A stretch of 38,691 nt of DNA from a virus: positions 1 through 38,691 of IMG/VR virus record IMGVR_UViG_3300008117_000141; one strand, given 5' to 3'. A program made the translations under genes and the position numbers. Below are positions 27,557 to 35,356 of this stretch, one piece after another. A model generated the notes under the pieces. It was not told the DNA's origin. It worked only from the letters and a program-made list of their open reading frames with translations, and made no database searches. Position 1 is the stretch's first letter; every line of letters begins with the position of its first letter.

Positions 27557-28864
27557 ATGGCAAAGAAATTAAAAGAACAAATCAATTACGGGGATAGACC
27601 CGAAAGAATGGACCCGAATTTGGAAAGAAAACTTGGGGACCCTGAAAGTTTATATGCCAAGAACCCATCGATGAAAAAAGGAGTGTCCGATGTTCAAAGA
27701 TTGGTGAGCTCCCGATTTGGTAAAGTCGCTGATAAATTGAAACAAGTTACAGGAAATCAGAATATTGGTTCAAGACAAGTTCAACAAATGATTTATCAAG
27801 AAATGATGAGTCGTTTACCGAACATCATGAGAATTGAAGGTAGACATAGAGATGAACTTGAACAATTAGCAGTTGAGGCTTCTTTGGAAGAATTGCAGGT
27901 ACCTGAAGATTGGTTTACAATTGAACCCTACTTAAATAGAGCCCCAATAGACACATCAAATTTCAGATACGAGCCAGATGAAGATGATGAAGAGGAAGAA
28001 GATGATGAGAAACCAAAATTATCTATTCCATCTTTTGATGTCGAAGATTTGACTGATGAAGAAATTTTAGAACTCGAAAAACATAAGAGAAATATTATCA
28101 ATGCAATCATCCAAGGGGCAGCGAAAAAAGGTCATTACCTTTTCCAAAAACCTGAGGTCAAGGCTAGATTAGATGCTATCGACCCATCTCTATATAGAGA
28201 TTATTTGGGTATTATGGCAATCAACGATTTCCTTTATTTCACAATGGAACAAATGATTGAGATGATGAGTCAAACAGGTCAAGGAGTTGCAGGTAAAGTT
28301 GAATTGAGTGATAGCGGCCCTGATGACGAAGAAGAAGGTGGAGAAGAGTTTGAAGAAAAACCTGATACTGTAATCAAAGCTTTTGGTATGATGTTTCCAA
28401 TCCTCTGCCATGAGATTATTAAAGGTGTTGAAGAAGCCAAAGGTAGATATGGTTTACCTCAAGACCAAGGAATGAGACAAAAGGTTCAAGGTCAGGTAGA
28501 TTTACTTTCCAACGAACCAATGCAGTTAAGAATAGGTCCTGAAATTGTTGAAAAAATTAGATTTGCATTACCCGATGCAATGTTTGACGACGAAAACAAA
28601 GGTCTGATAAACTGGTTTCACATTCAGTTATACCAAATACCTGCCGAAGAATTTTTAGAGATTATAGGAAATGCTATTTCCGAAGACCAATCCAAAGTCA
28701 AAAAGGCTACACAAAGATTCGATGAAATTATGAAAGAAGCTCAAGAACTCAAAAGAGAGTATGATGACTATAAGGAAGAAAATGGTACAGACTCTGAAGA
28801 CGAGGACGATGAGGATGATTTGGATGATTTCTTAGGTGGTTTAGGTATATCGATGCCTAAATAA
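27557..28864 (+). CDS. Large acidic head-region protein of unknown function
   Basis: A 435-residue protein starting MAKKLKEQINYGDRPERMDP 1 nt after the previous stop. Mostly helical, with acidic runs near 138-152 (EPDEDDEEEEDDEKPK), 255-265 and at the C-terminus (SEDEDDEDDLDDFLGGLG). It lies immediately upstream of the large terminase, where T4-like phages place small-terminase, neck or head-completion genes, but its size and sequence do not match gp16. Role uncertain. Confidence 0.6.
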   Translation: MAKKLKEQINYGDRPERMDPNLERKLGDPESLYAKNPSMKKGVSDVQRLVSSRFGKVADKLKQVTGNQNIGSRQVQQMIYQEMMSRLPNIMRIEGRHRDELEQLAVEASLEELQVPEDWFTIEPYLNRAPIDTSNFRYEPDEDDEEEEDDEKPKLSIPSFDVEDLTDEEILELEKHKRNIINAIIQGAAKKGHYLFQKPEVKARLDAIDPSLYRDYLGIMAINDFLYFTMEQMIEMMSQTGQGVAGKVELSDSGPDDEEEGGEEFEEKPDTVIKAFGMMFPILCHEIIKGVEEAKGRYGLPQDQGMRQKVQGQVDLLSNEPMQLRIGPEIVEKIRFALPDAMFDDENKGLINWFHIQLYQIPAEEFLEIIGNAISEDQSKVKKATQRFDEIMKEAQELKREYDDYKEENGTDSEDEDDEDDLDDFLGGLGISMPK

Positions 28865-28872
28865 TCCACATA

Positions 28873-30630
28873 GTGACTAAAGAACAATTAATTATAGAAG
28901 TTACAAAGTGCATGAGGAGTACTCCTTATGCACTTAAAACTTATTTACAAACGTACGATAACACAGTTCAGAAATATGTCCCTTTGGATTTGTTTCCCGA
29001 CCAAGTTTCTTTGATTGAGGACTACGATAACTACAACGAAAATATTGCATTAAAATATAGACAGGCTGGTGTATCTACAGTCACCGCAGCTTGGGCTTCA
29101 AAAAAACTTGTATTTGCCAAGAAAAACAAACCAGAAAAAATTCTGATTATTGCCAACAAATTGGATACCTCCGTTGAGATGGCAAACAAAGTAAGGGGTT
29201 TCACTGAACAGTGGCCTTCTTGGGTTGGTGTAGGTTTTTCAGCGGAAAAAAACTCACAAAGACATTTCAAGTTAACTAATGATTGTGAAGTAAAAGCGGT
29301 TGCAACTTCTAAAGATGCACTTCGTGGTTATACTCCAACTATATTGATTTTTGATGAGGCGGCGTTCATCGAGGCAGATAATGATTTCTGGTCTGCTTGT
29401 ATGGCCTCACTTTCTACAGGTGGTAAAGTTATAGTAATATCCACACCAAACGGATACGACGCAATTTATTACGACATCTACGACCAAGCCTTAAGAAACA
29501 TGAATGAGTTTAAAATCTCTGAAATGTTTTGGTATCGTGACCCACGTTATACTCGTGATTTGTATATGGTCAAAACTAATGATTTGGTACATTTCCTTTT
29601 GAATAGAGAAGATTATCCCTCAGATACCATTGTAGATTTATCTATAGATAATCCATATGATAGAGACCATTCAATAACAACTGATTACATTGAAAAGGGT
29701 TACAAACCCTGTTCAGCTTGGTTTGAAGGGATGGTAAAAAAACTCAAGTTTGATAGAAGAAAAGTTGCACAGGAATTGGAATGTAATTTCTTGGGTTCAG
29801 GTGATAACGTTTTTGAATCCGAATTAATGCAAACAATTGCTAAGAACCAACTCAGAGAACCATCCGCAAAACTGATGGGAGGTTCCCTTTGGATTTTTAA
29901 AGAACCTGAGAACAGTCATAAGTATGTGATGGGTGTTGACGTATCAAGGGGAGACTCAGAAGATTTTTCATGTATTGAAATAATTGACTTTGATGAAAGA
30001 GAGCAGGTTTTAGAATACGTTGGAAAAGTTCCCCCTGATGTAATTGCTGAAATAGCCTTCAAATGGGGGTCAATGTATAATGCTTTTTGTGTTATTGATA
30101 TTACAGGTGGAATGGGTGTTTCTACTGCAAGGAAAATGCAGGAAATGTCTTATCCCGCAGGTCTATATGTTGATAACGTTGACCCATCCAAAAAATGGAA
30201 ATGGGACCCAAAATTGAATGAGAAAATCCCAGGTATAAATTTCAATTCCAAAAGAGTACAAATTATATCCGCTTTCGAAGAAGCAGTCAGACATGGATTC
30301 AAAACCTATTCTCACCGCCTATACAATGAAATGAATACTTTCATTTACGTAAATGGAAGACCAGACCACCAAAAAGGTCATCACGACGATTGTATAATGG
30401 CGATGTCCATGGCTATATATATTGCTGAAAAATCATTCCAGTCATTACAAAAAGTTGTAAATCACACTAAAGCCATGTTGAATTCCTGGTCAACAGCAAT
30501 CAACGAAAACAAAAACACATCTGAATTTTTCAACCCAATGGTTCCTCAAATGGGTAGACAAAATCCAAATTCACAAGGTCCAACCAAACAGGACTACCAA
30601 AAATATGGATGGTTATTTGGTGCAAAATAA
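28873..30630 (+). CDS. Terminase large subunit (T4 gp17-like)
   Basis: A 585-residue packaging motor. The ATPase P-loop segment reads LKYRQAGVSTVTA (61-72): the Lys sits before RQ and Val replaces the usual GK lysine, like the deviant Walker A of lambda-type terminases. Walker B is ILIFDEAAF (Asp161, Glu162). The C-terminal RNase-H-like nuclease has VMGVDVSRGDSEDF, CVIDITGGMG and KGHHDDCIMAMSMA. It starts with GTG at 28873; no in-frame ATG lies nearby upstream. It packages concatemeric DNA through the portal encoded next. Confidence 0.93.
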   Translation: MTKEQLIIEVTKCMRSTPYALKTYLQTYDNTVQKYVPLDLFPDQVSLIEDYDNYNENIALKYRQAGVSTVTAAWASKKLVFAKKNKPEKILIIANKLDTSVEMANKVRGFTEQWPSWVGVGFSAEKNSQRHFKLTNDCEVKAVATSKDALRGYTPTILIFDEAAFIEADNDFWSACMASLSTGGKVIVISTPNGYDAIYYDIYDQALRNMNEFKISEMFWYRDPRYTRDLYMVKTNDLVHFLLNREDYPSDTIVDLSIDNPYDRDHSITTDYIEKGYKPCSAWFEGMVKKLKFDRRKVAQELECNFLGSGDNVFESELMQTIAKNQLREPSAKLMGGSLWIFKEPENSHKYVMGVDVSRGDSEDFSCIEIIDFDEREQVLEYVGKVPPDVIAEIAFKWGSMYNAFCVIDITGGMGVSTARKMQEMSYPAGLYVDNVDPSKKWKWDPKLNEKIPGINFNSKRVQIISAFEEAVRHGFKTYSHRLYNEMNTFIYVNGRPDHQKGHHDDCIMAMSMAIYIAEKSFQSLQKVVNHTKAMLNSWSTAINENKNTSEFFNPMVPQMGRQNPNSQGPTKQDYQKYGWLFGAK

Positions 30631-30631
30631 C

Positions 30632-30639
30632 TATTTATA
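30632..30639 (+). promoter_or_regulatory. TATTTATA octamer before the portal gene
   Basis: Exact octamer directly after the terminase stop, 28 nt upstream of the portal ATG. Confidence 0.5.
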
Positions 30640-30667
30640 TTATCAAGGTAAGAAGTAAAATTGTAAT

Positions 30668-32509
30668 ATGGCTGAAAAGAATTTAACGGTTTGGCAGAGG
30701 TTGTCGCAAACATTTGGTCCTAACTCATTACTCGGACAAGATTATCCAACATTCAAGTTTGATAAAAAGGAATTACTACGTACTAAAAGTAGAGAAGAGT
30801 ATGAGATGGAAAAGTTGCAAGCGCAACAAACTTACTATCTTACAAATCAATGGGCGAAAGTAGAGAATAATCTTTATTCTCAAGCAATTTATTATGAGCC
30901 AACTCGTTTATCTGCACAATATGATTACGAGTCAATGGAATATACCCCTGAAATTTCAGCAGCTTTAGACATTTATGCTGAAGAGTCTACTACAACAAAT
31001 GAAGATGGATTCATACTTCAAATTTATTCGGAATCCAAGAGAATCAAAGGAGTTTTAGCCGATTTATTCAACAACAATTTAGATATTAACACTAACTTAC
31101 CGATGTGGACAAGAAACACTTGTAAGTACGGTGATAATTTTGTGTACTTGAAATTAGACCCTGAAAGAGGTGTTGTTGGATGCCAACAGTTACCAACAAT
31201 CGAAATAGAAAGACATGAGGTTGGGGTTAGTGCAAAAATTTCTGTCGATATAACTCAGGAATTGGACAAAGACAAAAAAGCTCTTCATTTCACATGGAAG
31301 AATAAAAACATGGAATTTCAATCATGGGAAATTGCTCACTTTAGACTTTTAGGTGATGATAGAAAACTTCCTTATGGAACGTCTATGTTAGAAAAAGCAA
31401 GACGTATTTGGAAACAACTTCTGTTGTCTGAAGACGCGATGTTAATCTATCGTACATCAAGAGCACCTGAAAGAAGAATGTTCAAAGTGTTCGTTGGTAA
31501 CATGAATGATGATGATGTTGAAGCATACGTACAACGTGTTGCCAATAAGTTCAAGAGAGAACAAATAGTAGACTCTAAGACAGGTAATGTTGATATGAGA
31601 TTCAACCAAATGGCGGTTGACCAAGATTATTTCATTCCTGTACGTGACCCAGCGGCACCTGACCCAATTACAACTTTACCAGGTGCAACAAACTTATCTG
31701 AGATTGCGGATATTGAATATATTCAAAAGAAACTATTGACGGCTCTTCGTGTACCTAAAGCATTTTTAGGTTTCGAGGAAGTAGTTGGTGATGGTAAAAA
31801 CTTATCTTTACAGGATATCAGATTTGCAAGAACGATTAACAGAATCCAAAAAAGTATGTTGGCAGAACTTAATAAAATTGCCATCGTACACTTATTCCTT
31901 TTAGGTTTTGAAGATGAATTACAAAACTTCACATTAGGATTAACGAACCCGTCTACACAAGCCGACCTTCTTAAAATTGACGTTTGGAAAGAAAAAATAT
32001 TGTTATACAAAGATTTGGTAGCAGACCCTGGAAATGGTATTCAAGCAACATCTTCTACTTGGGCTAAAAAACATATTTTCGGATGGTCAGATGAAGAAAT
32101 TAGACTTGATTTACAACAACAAAGAATCGAGAGAGCTGTAGGTGAAGAACTGAAAGCAACACCAACAGTAATCAGTAAGACAGGGTTGTTTGATAACATC
32201 GATAAATTATACGGAAATACTTCAGGAGGAACACCTACCGCAGGAGCGGCAACCACACCAGGAGGAACTGAAGAATTAGGAGGAGCAGCACCACTACCAC
32301 CACCTCCACCAGGTGGTGAGGAACCACTACCACCACCTCCACCAGGAGGTGAAGCACCTGCGGGAGTAACACCTGAGTCAACCAAAAAGGACATGAACAT
32401 TTTATTAGAAAATAACCTTTTTGAGAAGTCTAAAGCTATTGATTTAAGTAATGCCCAACAATCTTTGGGAGAAATTGAAAAAGAACTTGAAAAGTTGTTG
32501 AACTCATAG
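30668..32509 (+). CDS. Portal vertex protein (T4 gp20-like)
   Basis: A 613-residue protein. YEPTRLSAQYDYESMEYTPEISAALDIYAEEST, TCKYGDNFVYLKLDPERGV, AHFRLLGDDRKLPYGTSMLEKARRIWKQLLLSEDAML and the RTSRAPERRMFKVFVGNM segment match the T4-like portal family. GPxxxPxAFLGF-type text is present as RVPKAFLGFEE. The C-terminus has a Gly/Pro/Ala-rich tail with two PLPPPPPGGE repeats, not usual for gp20. It forms the dodecameric DNA gate at one capsid vertex. Located between terminase and prohead genes as in T4. Confidence 0.93.
   Translation: MAEKNLTVWQRLSQTFGPNSLLGQDYPTFKFDKKELLRTKSREEYEMEKLQAQQTYYLTNQWAKVENNLYSQAIYYEPTRLSAQYDYESMEYTPEISAALDIYAEESTTTNEDGFILQIYSESKRIKGVLADLFNNNLDINTNLPMWTRNTCKYGDNFVYLKLDPERGVVGCQQLPTIEIERHEVGVSAKISVDITQELDKDKKALHFTWKNKNMEFQSWEIAHFRLLGDDRKLPYGTSMLEKARRIWKQLLLSEDAMLIYRTSRAPERRMFKVFVGNMNDDDVEAYVQRVANKFKREQIVDSKTGNVDMRFNQMAVDQDYFIPVRDPAAPDPITTLPGATNLSEIADIEYIQKKLLTALRVPKAFLGFEEVVGDGKNLSLQDIRFARTINRIQKSMLAELNKIAIVHLFLLGFEDELQNFTLGLTNPSTQADLLKIDVWKEKILLYKDLVADPGNGIQATSSTWAKKHIFGWSDEEIRLDLQQQRIERAVGEELKATPTVISKTGLFDNIDKLYGNTSGGTPTAGAATTPGGTEELGGAAPLPPPPPGGEEPLPPPPPGGEAPAGVTPESTKKDMNILLENNLFEKSKAIDLSNAQQSLGEIEKELEKLLNS
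32291..32356 (+). repeat. 33-bp proline-coding tandem repeat in the portal gene
   Basis: Two adjacent units (32291-32323, 32324-32356) encode PLPPPPPGGEE and PLPPPPPGGEA. In-frame expansion in the C-terminal tail of the portal. Confidence 0.9.
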
Positions 32510-32517
32510 TATTTATA
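32510..32517 (+). promoter_or_regulatory. TATTTATA octamer
   Basis: Exact octamer overlapping the portal stop region, 15 nt upstream of the ATG at 32533. Confidence 0.5.
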
Positions 32518-32532
32518 GGATAAATAAATAAA

Positions 32533-33231
32533 ATGACTTTCGGCCAAATCAAATCCCTCATCGAAAAAAACCTTCTCGAGTCTTACAAAAATGAGAATGA
32601 GTTTAAGAAAAGACTACGCGAATTCAAACATAATGTTTTGAATAATAAATCAATTTCTAAAGTTTATAACCTTTACGACCAATTAAGTACACCACAAGGA
32701 CTAAGTGAGTCTGACGCCAAAGAATTTATTGACGAAGGAGTAAATCTACTCCAAAGAATTTTACCTTCAATCAAACTTCCGAAGTCATTAGAAGAAGAAG
32801 TAGAAAACAATTACAAACACATTGATACTTTAGTTTATACAAAGAATACAAGTATAAAAGATAGAATTAATGCGAAGAAGAATATTGAATCAGTTCTGAA
32901 AGAACAAAAAAGTTCGATGAAGGAGTCAATCAACATACCCGTAACTTCAATGGTAAAAATTGCAAATCAGACTCTGAGGAATTACATTGAAACTATGGAT
33001 GAAAATTCTAAAAAAGAATTTTTCCAAATTGTTTCTGAAGATAACAAAAACTTAGAGGGTAAGTTTGAAGAGTTGAAAACCAGTGCAATTTCCAAATTAC
33101 AATCTATTTTGGAAAATGAGAATGAAGGCGACGTAAAGACAAAAATTAACGAAACTATCAATAAGTTAAAAGATGAAAAATTCGACCAATTGAATTTTTT
33201 GAAACTTAAAAACTTAGAAAGCTCTCTCTAA
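32533..33231 (+). CDS. Helical head-region protein of unknown function
   Basis: A 232-residue, Lys/Glu/Asn-rich, almost entirely helical protein with coiled-coil character (LEGKFEELKTSAISKLQSIL; INETINKLKDEKFDQLNFLKLK). Position between portal and protease is where T4 encodes prohead core proteins (gp67/gp68), so an internal core role is possible; there is no direct sequence match. It overlaps the convergent bS21 gene by 4 nt. Confidence 0.6.
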   Translation: MTFGQIKSLIEKNLLESYKNENEFKKRLREFKHNVLNNKSISKVYNLYDQLSTPQGLSESDAKEFIDEGVNLLQRILPSIKLPKSLEEEVENNYKHIDTLVYTKNTSIKDRINAKKNIESVLKEQKSSMKESINIPVTSMVKIANQTLRNYIETMDENSKKEFFQIVSEDNKNLEGKFEELKTSAISKLQSILENENEGDVKTKINETINKLKDEKFDQLNFLKLKNLESSL

Positions 33232-33413
33232 GAATTCTTAACTTTATTTGTATAAATCGCTTTTAAAAGATTTTTTCTTTTTTTAACCGAAGGTTTTACG
33301 TATTCCTTTCTATAAAGAAGCTCCTGATTTTGCTTTGTTTTAATTACCTTTGACTTCAAAGTTTTTAAAGCTCTCTCAAGATTATCAGTATTTTGAATGT
33401 TGACTATTAGCAT
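33228..33413 (-). CDS. rpsU: Ribosomal protein bS21
   Basis: A 61-residue protein of normal bS21 size. MLIVNIQNTDNLERALKTLKSKVIKTKQNQELLYRKEY, then KPSVKKRKNLLKAIY, follows the bS21 pattern (E..D.ALK..K.K..K....EL..R..Y.KPS..RR). bS21 sits on the 30S platform beside the 16S rRNA 3' end. In Bacteroidota ribosomes it helps bury the anti-Shine-Dalgarno sequence. Phage copies can replace host bS21. It is alone on the - strand inside the head operon, preceded by TAAATTTG, and has no SD of its own. Confidence 0.9.
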   Translation of the reverse strand: MLIVNIQNTDNLERALKTLKSKVIKTKQNQELLYRKEYVKPSVKKRKNLLKAIYTNKVKNS

Positions 33414-33428
33414 ATATTACAAATATCT

Positions 33429-33436
33429 CAAATTTA
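33429..33436 (-). promoter_or_regulatory. Host-type -7 element of the bS21 gene
   Basis: TAAATTTG on the - strand, 15 nt upstream of the bS21 ATG. No clear TTTG at the -33 position. Confidence 0.5.
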
Positions 33437-33507
33437 CAAGAAAATTTTGACTATCATGATTATATGTGGTATTTTTTATAAAAATAAACTACATAACATG
33501 AAAATTA

Positions 33508-33957
33508 ATGAAGAAGGGAAAAAGTGTAAAGTTAAAGCTATTCACTCCAATCAAATCTAGTTACGGAACGGTAGATTCCAAAAATTTAAAATCATTATAC
33601 ATAAACATACAATCTTGGGTAACACCTAAATATGATACAGACAATTGGAACAGAGTTGTTGGTATCTTGAGTAGAGAAATCAAACATTCGGTTTTCAGCT
33701 CAATAAATACTGAGTATTTCAGAGAACAAAGCATCGTAGATTTAGACTTGAGAACAAGTGGTATTGCGTCAGGGAAAAAGTCTTTTTTCAACTTAGAAGT
33801 AAATTTATATGTAAAGACACAAATGGATTTTAAATCCAAAGAGGTTAAAGATTCAGTCAAAAATATTGTGAAATCTATTTTCAAAGATAATATTTCTAAC
33901 AACAAGTACTTCGAATTTTCTCTAACCAAGAAGACAGAGCTCAATAAAGTTGAATAA
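33508..33957 (+). CDS. 149-residue protein of unknown function
   Basis: MKKGKSVKLKLFTPIKSSYGT..., basic, with predicted beta strands in the middle (KSSFFNLEVNLYVKTQMDFK-like pattern) and a charged helix near the end. An ATG nine bases upstream is in another frame and is not preferred. Lies between bS21 and the prohead protease in the head operon. No family recognised. Confidence 0.6.
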   Translation: MKKGKSVKLKLFTPIKSSYGTVDSKNLKSLYINIQSWVTPKYDTDNWNRVVGILSREIKHSVFSSINTEYFREQSIVDLDLRTSGIASGKKSFFNLEVNLYVKTQMDFKSKEVKDSVKNIVKSIFKDNISNNKYFEFSLTKKTELNKVE

Positions 33958-33963
33958 CCAATA

Positions 33964-33971
33964 TATTTATC
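33964..33971 (+). promoter_or_regulatory. TATTTATC, variant octamer before the protease gene
   Basis: One mismatch to TATTTATA, 12 nt upstream of the ATG at 33984. Confidence 0.4.
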
Positions 33972-33983
33972 TAAAAAAGCTTA

Positions 33984-34703
33984 ATGAAAAATTTGAGAAT
34001 ATTAGAGGCGAATGAACTTGGTCATGGAATTTTAATTGAAATGGATGCGGGGTTTGTTTCACCTAAAGATGAAAAAAATATAAAAGTTTTACAAGAAGCC
34101 GCAAATTTAGATTATAGAAATCCTTTTGAATTCTACGCGGTTCTTCAGAAATACGACACACCAAACAGAAATGGTAGATTTTATCCTGAAAAAATCCTAA
34201 AGAGAGAAGCTGATAATTACAAAAAAATTATATCCAAAGGACTTTCAACTTCAGAACTAAATCACCCTGAATCATCCTTGATAGATTTGGATAGGGTTTC
34301 ACATCTTATAACAGACATATGGTGGGATAAAAATATCCTAATGGGTAAATTAAAATTATTAACGACACCAGGATTTCATGAAAGAGGTATAGTTTCATCC
34401 AAAGGAGATGTTGCAGCAAACTTGATGAGACAAGGAGTTACACTTGGTATATCCTCGAGGGGTGTAGGTTCACTTAAAAAAGTAGGAGAAAGAAACGAAG
34501 TACAAGACGATTTCGAATTAATTTGTTTTGACTTAGTGTCTTCACCGTCCACACCTGGGGCTTACCTTTTTACCAATCCTGACGATAGGTCAAAGTATGA
34601 AGAAAATTTAGAAGAAGAAAAAAAGAACCGTGAAAAACAAACTGAGCCAATGGAGAAATCTATTGACTTGATGAAAAAACTTACTCATTATTTAGGAAAA
34701 TAA
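33984..34703 (+). CDS. Prohead core protease (T4 gp21-like)
   Basis: A 239-residue protein. SELNHPES (His94), VTLGISSRGVGS (nucleophile Ser157 or Ser158) and ELICFDLVSSPSTPGA (Asp183) are the catalytic-region motifs of T4 gp21-type (S80) serine proteases, with YDTPNRNGRFYP as the typical N-terminal signature. It matures the prohead by cutting scaffold and capsid after acidic consensus sites. The capsid protein at 36931 has a matching LINE-ASS site. Confidence 0.9.
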   Translation: MKNLRILEANELGHGILIEMDAGFVSPKDEKNIKVLQEAANLDYRNPFEFYAVLQKYDTPNRNGRFYPEKILKREADNYKKIISKGLSTSELNHPESSLIDLDRVSHLITDIWWDKNILMGKLKLLTTPGFHERGIVSSKGDVAANLMRQGVTLGISSRGVGSLKKVGERNEVQDDFELICFDLVSSPSTPGAYLFTNPDDRSKYEENLEEEKKNREKQTEPMEKSIDLMKKLTHYLGK

Positions 34704-34707
34704 TTAT

Positions 34708-34920
34708 ATGGACGAGAAATATTTTGTTGCAAAAATTCAGTATGAACTTCCTGATGATAATACAGGAAAAATTAAAAAAATTAGAGAAGAGAAACTTGTA
34801 AAAGGTTTTTCTGTAACAGATGTTGAGGCTAAGGTTACAAAAAGATATGAGTCTTTTTCATACGATTGGAGAATAACATCAGTCTCGGAGAGTAAAATCG
34901 ACGAAGTAATAGAAAAGTAA
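34708..34920 (+). CDS. DUF4494-like small protein
   Basis: A 70-residue protein. YFVAKIQYELPDDNTGKIKK, EEKLVKGFSVTDVEAKV and WRITSVSESKIDEVIE resemble DUF4494, a small alpha/beta family found mainly in Bacteroidota and their phages. It starts 4 nt after the protease stop and ends at a terminator. Function unknown; it supports the host assignment. Confidence 0.65.
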   Translation: MDEKYFVAKIQYELPDDNTGKIKKIREEKLVKGFSVTDVEAKVTKRYESFSYDWRITSVSESKIDEVIEK

Positions 34921-34944
34921 AAGTGGTCATCGACCACTTTTTTT
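34921..34944 (+). terminator. Intrinsic terminator
   Basis: AAGTGGTC-ATC-GACCACTT with a T-run of about seven to eight bases, directly after the stop at 34920. Confidence 0.92.
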
Positions 34945-34955
34945 GTTTAATAACA

Positions 34956-34963
34956 TATTTATA
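34956..34963 (+). promoter_or_regulatory. TATTTATA octamer
   Basis: Exact octamer just after the terminator, 11 nt upstream of the ATG at 34975. A terminator-octamer-gene order supports promoter function. Confidence 0.55.
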
Positions 34964-34974
34964 AGAAAAAAAAT

Positions 34975-35301
34975 ATGTTATTCAACTTAGTATATAAAAA
35001 CAGTTCAGACGACCAATTTTACATCACATTGAGTGGTGCTAATATGTCTTCTGCAATATTATATTGTGACGCAAATAATTTTGTTCCTCAACAAATTCTA
35101 CTTCAGAATTTTGATTTGTTGTTGAATAACCCATCCCAATCTACTTGTTTTTTAGTTGGACTTAAAGATAATTCAACAGGAAATCCAAGCACAACCATGA
35201 TTTACGACAGCTACTCAAACGTGAATTCTTGGATTCAATCACAATCAAATAAGACATTAGTTAACTTGGCTTTATTAAATAGACCATTTGTACAAGCCTA
35301 A
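34975..35301 (+). CDS. 108-residue protein of unknown function
   Basis: MLFNLVYKNSSDDQFYITLSGANMSSAILYC..., polar with Asn/Ser/Gln bias and predicted beta strands, ending LALLNRPFVQA. It has its own octamer and is followed by the octamer of the scaffold gene. It could be a small virion protein; no family recognised. Confidence 0.6.
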   Translation: MLFNLVYKNSSDDQFYITLSGANMSSAILYCDANNFVPQQILLQNFDLLLNNPSQSTCFLVGLKDNSTGNPSTTMIYDSYSNVNSWIQSQSNKTLVNLALLNRPFVQA

Positions 35302-35326
35302 AATAAACTTTTTCTCTATTAGACAC

Positions 35327-35334
35327 TATTTATA
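35327..35334 (+). promoter_or_regulatory. TATTTATA octamer before the scaffold gene
   Basis: Exact octamer, 22 nt upstream of the ATG at 35357. Confidence 0.5.
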
Positions 35335-35356
35335 GAGTAAAATAATTAATTTTTTC

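Noticed and set aside
164-35334. TATTTATA as the ordinary T4 late promoter
   Set aside because: T4 uses TATAAATA in gene orientation; here the reverse complement is in gene orientation, so identity with the T4 element is not claimed.
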